Of a stretch of DNA of 64,000 nucleotides, positions 9,510 to 18,005 are shown piece after piece. The notes under the pieces are model-generated. The model saw nothing but the letters and a program-made list of their open reading frames with translations, searched no databases and was not told the origin of the DNA. How positions within the stretch are numbered: position 1 is the stretch's first letter; each line of letters opens with the position of its first letter. The stretch spans positions 62,001 to 126,000 of the forward strand of contig NZ_LFLS01000002.1 of the NCBI RefSeq assembly GCF_001189915.1, given 5' to 3'. Position numbers and translations under genes: made by a program. Source of the DNA: Herbaspirillum autotrophicum. Lineage in GTDB: Bacteria; Pseudomonadota; Gammaproteobacteria; Burkholderiales; Burkholderiaceae_D.

Positions 9510-10054
9510 CGACGCAAGTGGAATACCACATCGATAACGATGTCATCGACCAGTTGGCCGGCCTGCAAGCCGGCAGCAGCCTGCATGCGCTGCGCCATCA
9601 GCGCGAAAAAGTCGCGCAGGCCAGCCAGGGCAGTTACGACACCTTGTTCGACCCGGCGCTGGCCGGCATCGGTCTCGATGAACGTCTGCTGGTGGCGCTG
9701 TATGCTTGCCGTCTGGCCGGCGCGGCCGACGTTGCCGCGCATTACCGCGCCCGGCTCGAAGCCTTGCCTGCGGATGCTACGCAACTGGCCGTAGCCGCCG
9801 CTGGTGAACCTGAACAATTGCCGGCCGGGCGTCTGCGCGCCATGCTGATTTTTACCCGCGCCCTGACCGAACGTCCGGTGGAAGGCGACAAGGCCGCATT
9901 GCACACGCTGCCGGCGGCCGGCATCAGCACGCCGGCGGTGGTCGCATTATCGCAACTGATCGCCTTCATTTCTTATCAGATCCGTGTCGTGGCCGGACTG
10001 AAAGCGATGAAACCGGCAAGCAACCAACCTGACTGCGGCGGAGAACAAGCATGA
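9506..10054 (+). CDS. CMD-domain protein (Avi_7170-like family)
   Basis: A 182-residue, mostly helical protein. It carries the core of a carboxymuconolactone-decarboxylase/AhpD-like fold but lacks the CxxC redox pair of its neighbour: the equivalent region near residues 66-75 reads ALYACRLAGA, with one Cys. Its length and constant position next to an AhpD-like gene match the CMD-domain Avi_7170 family, whose function is not established. AAAGGAAG precedes the ATG, and both ends overlap neighbours by 4 bp. It probably partners the next protein. Confidence 0.72.
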   Translation: MTTQVEYHIDNDVIDQLAGLQAGSSLHALRHQREKVAQASQGSYDTLFDPALAGIGLDERLLVALYACRLAGAADVAAHYRARLEALPADATQLAVAAAGEPEQLPAGRLRAMLIFTRALTERPVEGDKAALHTLPAAGISTPAVVALSQLIAFISYQIRVVAGLKAMKPASNQPDCGGEQA

Positions 10055-10641
10055 GCACCATCATCAAATCGCACGGCTTCACCAACGAAGTGCTGGACTG
10101 GCAAGCATGGCTGGATGTCATCGACATCGGGCACGCGACCGAAGACCAGATCAAGGTATTGGAAGAAAGCCATCCCAAGGCCAAGGTCTCGGATTACTAC
10201 CTGTTCCTCGGCCATCAGCCGGAAATCCTGCGCCAGCGCTCGGCTGCTTTCAACGCCATCATGTATGCACCGGGCGGCATGTCGCGTGCCGAACGTGAAC
10301 TCGGCTCGATGGTCGTGTCGCGCATCAATGGCTGCGTCTACTGCGCGTCGGTACATGCGCAGCGCTTCGAACAACTGGCCAAGCGCAACGACACCGTGCA
10401 ACAGGTATTCGACGACCCGTATACCGCCGGTACCGATGCCCGCGAAAAAGCCATCGCGCAATTCTCCATCGCGCTGACCGAACGTCCGAATCAGGTTGAC
10501 GCCGCCGCCATTCAGTCCTTGAAAGAGGTCGGCCTGAACGAACAGGAAATTCTCGACCTGATCCATTCGGTCGCGATTTTCGCGTGGGCCAACCGCCTGA
10601 TGCTCAATCTCGGTGAACCGGTTTTCCCGGCGGCCGCGTAA
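10051..10641 (+). CDS. Peroxidase-related AhpD-family protein
   Basis: A 196-residue AhpD-fold protein. The redox motif CVYCASVHAQR (CxxC plus the downstream His) is intact near residues 92-102, followed by the helical core and LIHSVAIFAWANRLM. In characterised AhpD proteins this motif reduces peroxiredoxin or peroxide, using a lipoylated protein as electron donor. The next gene encodes a lipoyl carrier, which fits that chemistry. The start overlaps the preceding stop (ATGA). Fold and motif are clear; the true oxidant or substrate is not. Confidence 0.88.
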   Translation: MSTIIKSHGFTNEVLDWQAWLDVIDIGHATEDQIKVLEESHPKAKVSDYYLFLGHQPEILRQRSAAFNAIMYAPGGMSRAERELGSMVVSRINGCVYCASVHAQRFEQLAKRNDTVQQVFDDPYTAGTDAREKAIAQFSIALTERPNQVDAAAIQSLKEVGLNEQEILDLIHSVAIFAWANRLMLNLGEPVFPAAA

Positions 10642-10671
10642 TTCGACACCCCACGACAACAGGAGACAAAC

Positions 10672-11049
10672 ATGCTGATACCCGACAATCTGGTCTACGC
10701 CGATACCCATGAATGGATCAGGCCGGAAGACGACGGCACGCTGACCATCGGCATCACCGACTTCGGCCAGGACCAGCTTGGCCCGCTGGTCTACGTCCAG
10801 ACACCCGATATCGGCCGGGTGCTCACGCGCGGTGCCGACGCCGGCGTGGTGGAGTCGAACAAGACCGCGTCGGATGTCCATGCACCGGTCGACGGCGAAG
10901 TGATTGCCGTCAACCCGCAATTGGCGAATACGCCCGATGCCATCAATGGCGCACCTTACGAGCAATGGATCTTCAAGTTGCGACCGGCTGCGGCGTTCGA
11001 TGCCACGGCATTTCTTGATGCGGCGGCTTATACCAAACTGATTGCCTGA
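10672..11049 (+). CDS. GcvH-like lipoyl carrier protein
   Basis: A 125-residue protein of GcvH size and sequence. The lipoylation segment reads VVESNKTASDVHAPVDGEV, with the acceptor Lys about residue 66 in the usual ES.K..SD context; downstream NPQLANTPD and YEQWIFKL are GcvH-like. No gcvT or gcvP is in the window, so it is not acting in a local glycine cleavage operon. AGGAG 7 bases before the ATG supports the start. It is the last gene of the operon and a plausible electron or acyl carrier for the AhpD-like neighbour. Confidence 0.85.
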   Translation: MLIPDNLVYADTHEWIRPEDDGTLTIGITDFGQDQLGPLVYVQTPDIGRVLTRGADAGVVESNKTASDVHAPVDGEVIAVNPQLANTPDAINGAPYEQWIFKLRPAAAFDATAFLDAAAYTKLIA

Positions 11050-11112
11050 TCGCCATGAACAGCAAGGCGGCAGCAGCGCCATGCCCGCAAGTGGCGAATG
11101 ATGCAATGGAAA

Positions 11113-11170
11113 TGTGAGGTATTTTGCACTATTTATTGATTATTTAAATAAATGTGCTAAATTCTTCACA
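11113..11170. promoter_or_regulatory. Imperfect palindrome upstream of hipB (candidate operator)
   Basis: The left arm TGTGAGGTATTTTGCAC (11113-11129) and the right arm GTGCTAAATTCTTCACA (11154-11170) match as an inverted repeat at 14 of 17 positions, around a very AT-rich 24-bp centre that likely contains the promoter. The right arm ends on the A of the hipB ATG. HipB-type antitoxins usually bind such palindromes to repress their own operon, so this is probably the autoregulatory operator. Confidence 0.65.
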
Positions 11171-11427
11171 TGAACATCCTGAATCTCGCTCACATCATTG
11201 CCACGCGCCGCCGCGCGCTCCAGCTAACCCAGGCGGAGCTGGCCGCGCGCGCCGATATCAGCCGGCGCACCCTGATCGATCTTGAAAACGGGTCTGGTTC
11301 CAGTGACATCGGCTTTCGCAAGATTGAACGCATTCTCAATGCACTCGGGTTGAGCATTGCCATCATCGAAGAACCGAAACGTCCGACCGAATCCGAGCTC
11401 AGCGCCATCTTCGCCGACGATGAATAA
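11170..11427 (+). CDS. hipB: HipB-like antitoxin (HTH XRE family)
   Basis: An 85-residue Cro/C1-type helix-turn-helix protein: LQLTQAELAARADISRRTLI at residues 18-37 holds the helix-turn-helix, followed by DLENGSGSSDIGFRKIERIL. It is short, ends in an acidic tail (AIFADDE), and overlaps the hipA gene by 8 bp. It should neutralise HipA and, with it, repress the operon through the palindrome that touches its start codon. The symbol is given by family and context. Confidence 0.85.
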   Translation: MNILNLAHIIATRRRALQLTQAELAARADISRRTLIDLENGSGSSDIGFRKIERILNALGLSIAIIEEPKRPTESELSAIFADDE

Positions 11428-12622
11428 ATCCCAGCCCCGGCCGCAGCGTCTGAAACAATTGTTCGTACATACCAGCCAGGGTCTGGCCGGGCGCCTTGCG
11501 CGCGAATCCCAGATAGTTTTCGGCTATCGTACCGACGATCCGGCCTGCGAGATCAGCCTGACGATGCCGCTGCGCGCAGAAACCTACGCGGCCAACATCT
11601 TGCCGGGCGTATTGCGGCAGAATCTGCCGGAAGGATATTTGCTGCACTGGATTCATGCCCGTTTCAGCAAGACCATGAAAATGGATGACTTCAATATTTT
11701 GGCGCTGACGGGCAGTGACATGATCGGCCGCGTCAGTGTCAGTCTGGATGCGCTTGGCGTCGAACATGCAAAACCGGAAGACCTGAGCGCATTGCTGGCC
11801 TGGAAGGGGACTGAAAGCCTGTTCGACTATCTGGCGGAAAAATACGCCGGCAGCTCCGGCATTTCAGGGGTGCAGCCAAAGGTGCTGGCTTCAGCCTATG
11901 GCGGCAAGGAAACCGTCGACAAAGGCGCGATGAAAGACCGCAGCCTGATCATCAAGGCCAGCGGCGCCGATTTTGATGGTCTGGCAGAAAATGAATTCCA
12001 CTGCATGACGATGGGCAAGCTGGCGGGGCTGGATGTGCCGCAGTTCTGGCTGTCCGAAAACAAGGAAGTCTTCATCATCGAGCGTTTTGATATCGATCCC
12101 CAGAGTGGGACATACCTGGGCTTCGAAGACATGACGGCGCTGACCGGCAAGCAGAATGACGGCAAATACGACTCCAGTTACGAAAACGTCGCCAAAGCCA
12201 TCGATATTTTCGCTAGCAACCGATACAAGACCCCATCGCTGACGGCATTCTTCAAGTCACTGGTGCTGTCCATGATCGTTCGCAACGGCGATGCCCATCT
12301 GAAAAATTTCGGCTTGCTGTACACCACGCCACAGACCGATGACGTCCGGCTGTCCCCGCTGTATGACATCGTCTGTACCACGGCATATATTCCGCGCGAC
12401 ACCATTGCCTTGAAAATGAACAAGGAAAAGGCATGGCCCTCGCGCGAGCAGCTTATCGCGTTCGGCAAGGCACACTGCAAACTGGACCGGCCGGCGGTCA
12501 TCATTGATGAAATACTTGACGTGGTCGCCTCGTATGTGCCGGCGATCGAGACCGGTGAAATATGGCAAAAAATGCAGCCTGAGATTGCCAAAGGGTTGAC
12601 GGTCCTGAGCACGCCCCGGTGA
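11420..12622 (+). CDS. hipA: HipA-like serine/threonine kinase toxin
   Basis: A 400-residue HipA-family protein. The start MNKSQPRPQRL at 11420 overlaps hipB by 8 bp; a longer upstream start would read through most of the antitoxin end. Visible motifs are SGISGVQPKVLAS (the glycine-rich P-loop-like region), RSLIIKASGADFDGLAENEF, IIERFDID, the catalytic loop RNGDAHLKNFGLL (Asp in GDAH, then Asn) and the metal-binding LSPLYDIV. HipA toxins phosphorylate aminoacyl-tRNA synthetases such as GltX to cause dormancy; the target here is not known. Confidence 0.9.
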   Translation: MNKSQPRPQRLKQLFVHTSQGLAGRLARESQIVFGYRTDDPACEISLTMPLRAETYAANILPGVLRQNLPEGYLLHWIHARFSKTMKMDDFNILALTGSDMIGRVSVSLDALGVEHAKPEDLSALLAWKGTESLFDYLAEKYAGSSGISGVQPKVLASAYGGKETVDKGAMKDRSLIIKASGADFDGLAENEFHCMTMGKLAGLDVPQFWLSENKEVFIIERFDIDPQSGTYLGFEDMTALTGKQNDGKYDSSYENVAKAIDIFASNRYKTPSLTAFFKSLVLSMIVRNGDAHLKNFGLLYTTPQTDDVRLSPLYDIVCTTAYIPRDTIALKMNKEKAWPSREQLIAFGKAHCKLDRPAVIIDEILDVVASYVPAIETGEIWQKMQPEIAKGLTVLSTPR

Positions 12623-12660
12623 GGATGGCAGACTGAAAACTGCGCAAGCCAGCCGCAGCG

Positions 12661-14244
12661 TCAGGCGAGGTTTGGCCGGACCGGCGTTGTCTGGCCGGCA
12701 TGATCCAGTGCAAAAACACTGACCAGTTGCGTCAGCGCCGCAGCCTGATGTTGCATGGAGGTGGCCGCTGCCGCTGCTTGTTCTACCAATGCGGCGTTCT
12801 GCTGCGTCATCTCGTCCATCTGCGTGATCGCGATGCTGACTTGCTCGATGCCGCTCGATTGTTCGCGACTGGCAACGCTGATGTCGTTGACCACGCCAGC
12901 GACCTGTTTGATGCTGTCGACGATGCGCGTCATGGTGGCGCCGGCTTGCGCTACCAGTTGACTGCCGTCGTCCACATTCTGTACCGAGGTACTGATCAGT
13001 TGCTTGATTTCCCGGGCGGCGGTGGCGCTGCGCTGCGCGAGGCTGCGCACTTCGCTGGCGACCACCGCAAAACCGCGACCCTGTTCGCCGGCACGGGCGG
13101 CTTCCACCGCCGCGTTCAACGCCAGAATGTTGGTCTGGAACGCAATGCCGTCAATGACGCTGATGATATCGACGATCTGGCGCGACGAACTGTTGATGGC
13201 GGTCATGGTATCGACCACGCGACCGACCACGTCGCCGCCTTCGATGGCAATCCCGGAGGCGGTGGCGGCAAGACGGCTGGCGGTATTGGCGTTGTCGGCG
13301 TTTTGACGCACGGTAGACGTCAGTTCTTCCATGGCTGAGGCGGTTTCTTCCAGCGCGCTGGCCTGTTGCTCGGTGCGCATCGACAAATCGCTGTTGCCGC
13401 TGCTGATTTCACCGGAGGCCACCATGATGGTATTGGTGCCGGCGCGCACGTTGCTGACGATGTTGCGCAAGCTGCCGCGCATGTCGTGCAGGGAAGTCAG
13501 CAGTTGGCCGACTTCATCGTCTTTGCCGGAAGAGTGGCGGTCGCCGCCGAGTGCCGCCGTCAGATCGCCATCCGCGACCCGGCGCGAAATGCCGACGGCG
13601 ATATTGACCGGACGCGTGATGCCGAGCGTCAGATACCAGGCGCAGAAGCAGCCGAACAGCAACGCCACGCCTTCCAGTATCAGCAACAGACGACTGCTGT
13701 CGTCGGCAATCTGCTCGATATGGCGGGTGGTCTTGTCAATCTCGCGCTGTTCCAGTTCCAGCAGCTTGAGCATCGCATCCTGATAGCTTTTTGCCAACGG
13801 GACGAACTCCTGATCCAGCAGGCGATTGCCTTCATCGATGTTGCCGCCGGATTTCAAATCGAGAATGCGGTTGTGGGAAGCGAGGTAAACCTTGCGCCGT
13901 TCAGCGATGTTGTGGAACAGCGCTGTTTCTTCATCGCTGCGCAATAATTCACCGATCTCTTTTTGCAGGCGCGAGGAATTGTTGGTCGAGGCCTTGGCTT
14001 CATCGATGAAATACGTTTTCAAGGTGGTGTCGGCACTGCGCGAAATGGCAATCGTGCGCACCACGCCGGCACGCAGACTGCCGTACCAGCTGGCGATCAG
14101 GCGCTCCTTGCGCGCCGACTGCTCAACCATTGCGCGCGTCACCTCCGCCACCACTTGCAAACGCCAGATGCCGATGGCGGTCACCACCAATGACAGCAGC
14201 ATGATTACCGCAAATCCCAATGTCAGACGCTTACCGATTTTCAT
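12661..14244 (-). CDS. Methyl-accepting chemotaxis protein
   Basis: A 527-residue chemoreceptor (from MKIGKRLTLGF). The order is: first membrane helix near residues 7-28, a periplasmic four-helix-bundle sensor of about 150 residues, a second helix near 175-195 (LLLILEGVALLFGCFCAWYL), a HAMP domain, and the cytoplasmic signalling coiled coil with the conserved tip EAARAGEQGRGFAVVASEV. There is no NWETF-type CheR/CheB tether at the C terminus. Two upstream in-frame starts exist (ATG 14265, TTG 14274); 14244 is chosen because MKIGKRL is the usual beginning in this family. The ligand is unknown. It converges on hipA. Confidence 0.92.
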   Translation of the reverse strand: MKIGKRLTLGFAVIMLLSLVVTAIGIWRLQVVAEVTRAMVEQSARKERLIASWYGSLRAGVVRTIAISRSADTTLKTYFIDEAKASTNNSSRLQKEIGELLRSDEETALFHNIAERRKVYLASHNRILDLKSGGNIDEGNRLLDQEFVPLAKSYQDAMLKLLELEQREIDKTTRHIEQIADDSSRLLLILEGVALLFGCFCAWYLTLGITRPVNIAVGISRRVADGDLTAALGGDRHSSGKDDEVGQLLTSLHDMRGSLRNIVSNVRAGTNTIMVASGEISSGNSDLSMRTEQQASALEETASAMEELTSTVRQNADNANTASRLAATASGIAIEGGDVVGRVVDTMTAINSSSRQIVDIISVIDGIAFQTNILALNAAVEAARAGEQGRGFAVVASEVRSLAQRSATAAREIKQLISTSVQNVDDGSQLVAQAGATMTRIVDSIKQVAGVVNDISVASREQSSGIEQVSIAITQMDEMTQQNAALVEQAAAAATSMQHQAAALTQLVSVFALDHAGQTTPVRPNLA

Positions 14245-14319
14245 GCTGCCCCAAGCTTTCAACATTTCCCCCAATGACGATGTCGCAGGTACCTGGTTGC
14301 AAGTACCTCCGTACCACTG

Positions 14320-15309
14320 CTAACGCGTGACGATATGGCCCAGACGCACGACCGTCACGCCCGGTCCGAGCTGGCGCAGCGACGGCATGACGATCACGCA
14401 GTTGTCGTATGGCGTGAGGACTTCGCGCGCGCCTTCGCGGGCGATGACGGTGCCGGCCTTGGGGATCACTTCCATGCCGTGATAGTCGTCGCAGAATTCG
14501 AAATCGTAGGAGGTCGCCACCACGGATTCGGTGACGCGGTAAAACCGTTGCGGCGACGGCTCGCCGGCCAGCATGAAGGTGCTCAGATCGCTGGCGCGCA
14601 TGACGCCGGTGGCAATCAGGAAGCGACAGGCCGAATCCATCGCCACATCCTTGCTGCGCGCAGAAAAGTGCTGGCCGGTCTCGATCAGCAGGGCATTCCT
14701 GGTGCTGGCCGGGTCGCCGAAATCGGCATAATCGCGCATGCGTTTGCCATTCGGATGGCCGGCGTCGATGATGACGTGTGCCGGCGCGCCGACATCCGCG
14801 GAGAACTGAATGCCCTTGTCGAGCGGGCCACTGACGATCAGTGGCGGCGCTTCTTCATGCATCGAATGCAAATCCAGCATGTAGTCGACACTATCGATGA
14901 TCGGCCGCAACTGGCGTGCCCGGCGCAGTTCGATGCTGTCTTCGGGGCCATCGAGACGGACTGACGACCACACCCGGTTCATGTCTTCGTCTACATAACG
15001 CGTGGCGTCCGGATCGCGGGCGTCGAAACGGCGATACGCCTCGACGTTGGCGAATCCCAGAGAAACACGACCTTGCAATGGGCGCAGGGTATCCCGCATC
15101 TGCAACAAACGGTCCACCGTAATGGCGCCGCTGACTTCGTTGCCATGCATCAGCGCCAGAATCATCACGTGCGGACCGGCGACACCGCTGTCGATACTGT
15201 GGACGAAATCCACGCCGGTATTACCGTGTTGCCATTTGGCGATATCCGGAAATTCAACCTCCAGCGGATAGTGCTTCAATTGTGCGCGTACTTGTTCCAG
15301 GGTTTTCAT
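14320..15309 (-). CDS. Succinylglutamate desuccinylase/aspartoacylase-family (M14) deacylase
   Basis: A 329-residue zinc-dependent amidase. The zinc ligands can be placed in MHGNEVSG (His and Glu) and YMLDLHSMHEE (His), with the catalytic Glu probably in LLIETGQHF. The start MKTLEQVRAQLKHYPL at 15309 is preferred over a Met eight codons upstream because the extra residues are not family-like. Members cleave N-acyl amino acids or related amides. It lies between a chemoreceptor and a metabolite:proton symporter, which suggests uptake and catabolism of an acylated amino compound, but the substrate is not shown. Confidence 0.82.
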   Translation of the reverse strand: MKTLEQVRAQLKHYPLEVEFPDIAKWQHGNTGVDFVHSIDSGVAGPHVMILALMHGNEVSGAITVDRLLQMRDTLRPLQGRVSLGFANVEAYRRFDARDPDATRYVDEDMNRVWSSVRLDGPEDSIELRRARQLRPIIDSVDYMLDLHSMHEEAPPLIVSGPLDKGIQFSADVGAPAHVIIDAGHPNGKRMRDYADFGDPASTRNALLIETGQHFSARSKDVAMDSACRFLIATGVMRASDLSTFMLAGEPSPQRFYRVTESVVATSYDFEFCDDYHGMEVIPKAGTVIAREGAREVLTPYDNCVIVMPSLRQLGPGVTVVRLGHIVTR

Positions 15310-15428
15310 ACTATTGCTCCGACGTTCAGGCACCCGACATCAGCCAATGCGCGCGGGCGCAAGCGGGCTGAGTATCTGGTCTGAATAAGTGAAAGAATCT
15401 GCAAGAATCTATATTGAGAACGCCGCCA

Positions 15429-16760
15429 TCACGGCTGACGGCCCATCCGGCGTCCCAGCGTGATCACTGCGACCAGACTGATCAGCGCCGTGGCCACGAC
15501 ATAGAAACTGGGGGCCATCTTGTTCTCGGTGGCGGCGATCATCCAGGTGACGATCAGCGGGGCGAAACCGCCGAACAAGGTCACCGAGAAGTTGTAGCTG
15601 AGCGCCAGACCGGTACCGCGGGTCTGGGTCGGGAATATATCCGACAGCATGGCAGGAATCGGACCCAGGCAGGCGGCAATCAGGACGCCGACGATGCCTT
15701 GCACGATGATCAGCGTGGTCACGGTCGGCCACATGTTGAGCATCATGAACAGCGGATAGGAGGTCAGGCCGATCATCAGCATGGAAATCGTCAGCACGCG
15801 GAAGCGGCCGTAGCGATCCGACAGCGTACCGAAAACCGGTGCCGTCAGCATCAGCACCAGCCCGGTGATCAGCGCGCCAATGAACGATGAAGTCGCAGGA
15901 ATATGCAATTGCTTGACCGCATAAGTCGGCATGTAGAGCTTATGTACATAGTTGAAGGCGGTAGCGCCGGCGACCACGCCGATGCCGAGCAGCAGCTTGA
16001 TGCGGTCTTGCACCAGCACCGTCATCAACGGTGATTTTTCCGGCTTGGCGGCGGCGATGATTTGCTTGAATTCCGGTGTTTCATCGATCTGACTGCGGAT
16101 GTAGAGACCAACCGGGCCGACCAGCAGGCCGAAACAGAATGCCACGCGCCAGCCCCAGGCGTTGAGTTGGGCTTCGGTCAGGTAATAACTGAGCAGGGCG
16201 CTGATGCCTGCCGCCAGCACCGTGGCCAGACCTTGTGTCGACAATTGCCAACTGGCAAAAAAGCCGCGCCGTTTGGCATCGGCATGCTCGACCATGAAAG
16301 CCGTCGCCGCGCCAAATTCGCCGCCGGTCGAAAAGCCTTGCAACAGCCGCGCGACGATGATGATCATCGGCGACAACATGCCGATCTGCTCATAGGTCGG
16401 GGCAAAGGCAATCATTGCCGTGCCCGCCATCATGATCATGATCGATGCCGTCAGTGAAGCCTTGCGGCCGGCCCGGTCAGCGTATGAGCCAAGCACGATG
16501 GCGCCGAGCGGGCGAATCACGAATGAAATACCGAAAGTGCCGACGCTCAGCAGCAATGAGGTGGTCTCATCCTGGGCCGGAAAGAACAGCTTGCCGATCA
16601 CCACGGCAAAGTAGCCGTAGATCAACAGGTCGTAGAACTCCAATGCGTTCCCGATGCTGGCAGCGCAGATTTCTTTCCATGGATTTTTGCGCTTTGCCGT
16701 GGCTGACCCGGCGCGCTGCGGCGCGGCGGCGTGCGATGGCGATTCAAATTTGGCGGACAT
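15429..16760 (-). CDS. MFS transporter, metabolite:H+ symporter (MHS) family
   Basis: A 443-residue, twelve-helix transporter. Family marks are IGNALEFYDLLIYGYFA in helix 1 and GSYADRAGRKASL in the helix 2-3 loop, with GGEFGAATAFMVEHA, the MHS signature, further on. GGGAG lies 8 bases before the ATG at 16760, favouring it over a Met eight codons upstream. MHS proteins move organic acids, betaines or aromatic acids with protons. It is followed by the M14 deacylase on the same strand about 120 bp away, so the two may act together. Confidence 0.9.
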   Translation of the reverse strand: MSAKFESPSHAAAPQRAGSATAKRKNPWKEICAASIGNALEFYDLLIYGYFAVVIGKLFFPAQDETTSLLLSVGTFGISFVIRPLGAIVLGSYADRAGRKASLTASIMIMMAGTAMIAFAPTYEQIGMLSPMIIIVARLLQGFSTGGEFGAATAFMVEHADAKRRGFFASWQLSTQGLATVLAAGISALLSYYLTEAQLNAWGWRVAFCFGLLVGPVGLYIRSQIDETPEFKQIIAAAKPEKSPLMTVLVQDRIKLLLGIGVVAGATAFNYVHKLYMPTYAVKQLHIPATSSFIGALITGLVLMLTAPVFGTLSDRYGRFRVLTISMLMIGLTSYPLFMMLNMWPTVTTLIIVQGIVGVLIAACLGPIPAMLSDIFPTQTRGTGLALSYNFSVTLFGGFAPLIVTWMIAATENKMAPSFYVVATALISLVAVITLGRRMGRQP

Positions 16761-17039
16761 GCGATGACTCCCGTTCTCTCTCAATGCGACGCGTACTTCA
16801 TGCCATGGCGAGCATGTCCGCGCCGCTTATTCTATGGCTCGAAAGCTGCAAGTTATCTGGTGAATCGCCCCGGAATGGTGCGTGATGCACGCTATTGCGA
16901 GTTTTTTCCAAACAGACTTGAAGGCATTTCAAGAACTTTGTGGGAGTATAGTGATCGCGTTTTTGTGCTTATTGCCGTTTCGGCACAGCTTTGTGCTTTT
17001 TGCTGCAGGCCGGGAGCGGGGCGACCTGGCCGGGCGATA

Positions 17040-17954
17040 TCAGGAGCGGTCGATGGCGTCCGAGGCGACGCCATCCCAGATCGCATTCACCAGCGCGTTG
17101 TCGTTGCCGCGCACACGGTAGAGTGAAATATCGAAATTGACCCGCATCTCCGGCTCGCCGATAACCAGCAGCCGGCGGTCGTTGACATCCTCCTGTACCA
17201 ACCGTTGCGGCAGCCACGCCACACCGACGCCGCGCCGCGCCATTTCGTGGATCGATTCATAGGAATCGGCTTCATACACCATGCGCAAGGAAATTTTCTT
17301 GGGCAGGCCGGCCAGATGTTTGGCCAATACGCCGCGCAAGGTCAGCGATTGCGAGAACGCCAGCCAAGGCGTCGGCGTCGCGGCGTTAGCCGCTGCCAGC
17401 TTGAATTTCGGCCGCCCTTTGGCATCGGCAGCCACTACCGGCAACAGGATTTCACGCGCCAGTGTCAGCGATTCGTAGCGCAAGGGATCGATCAGCAGCC
17501 GGGTAGTGGGACTGGAATAAATCACCAGCAAATCGGCATCGCCGGCGCCCAGCCGCAAAATGACTTCTTGGGCGCCGCCGGTGCTGACCGATACCGGAAA
17601 CGGGCCGAAGCGTTGATTGATGCTGGCATACCAGTCAGGAAAAAAGGTCCGCGCCAGCGTGCGCCCGGTGGCCACGCGCAAGGTTTGCTCAACCGGACTG
17701 GAGCCATCCTGCAATTGTCCTCTGGCGGCATACAGCACATCCGTCGCATGTGTGGCGGCGTCGAGAAACAACTGCCCGGCAGGCGTCAGCGATACCGGGT
17801 GCGAGCGCGCCACCAGCTCGGCACCCACCCATTGCTCCAGCGCCTTGATGCGGCGGCCGAAAGCAGGGTGCGTGATGAAACGATTTTCGGCGGCGCGCGA
17901 AAAGCTGCGCATACGCGCCAGTTCGATGAAGTCTTCCAGCCAGCTTAGTTGCAC
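17040..17954 (-). CDS. LysR-family transcriptional regulator
   Basis: A 304-residue regulator with a winged helix-turn-helix at residues 1-60 (MQLSWLEDFIELARMRSFSR, then HPAFGRRIKALEQWVG) and a full effector-binding domain. The start is a GTG at 17954; no ATG lies nearby in frame. The gene lies 51 bp downstream of, and in line with, the VOC-family gene, so the two may be cotranscribed. On the other side it faces the MFS gene across 279 bp that could hold the MFS promoter. Target genes are not known. Confidence 0.9.
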   Translation of the reverse strand: MQLSWLEDFIELARMRSFSRAAENRFITHPAFGRRIKALEQWVGAELVARSHPVSLTPAGQLFLDAATHATDVLYAARGQLQDGSSPVEQTLRVATGRTLARTFFPDWYASINQRFGPFPVSVSTGGAQEVILRLGAGDADLLVIYSSPTTRLLIDPLRYESLTLAREILLPVVAADAKGRPKFKLAAANAATPTPWLAFSQSLTLRGVLAKHLAGLPKKISLRMVYEADSYESIHEMARRGVGVAWLPQRLVQEDVNDRRLLVIGEPEMRVNFDISLYRVRGNDNALVNAIWDGVASDAIDRS

Positions 17955-18005
17955 GACATGCTCTTTTCTTTAAAAACCGACTCTTGAACGCGGCTTGCCA
18001 CAGGC

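Noticed and set aside
16882..17121. Small plus-strand frames between the MFS and LysR genes.
   Set aside because: They overlap the LysR gene antisense and lack motifs; the gap is short and probably carries the promoter of the MFS gene.
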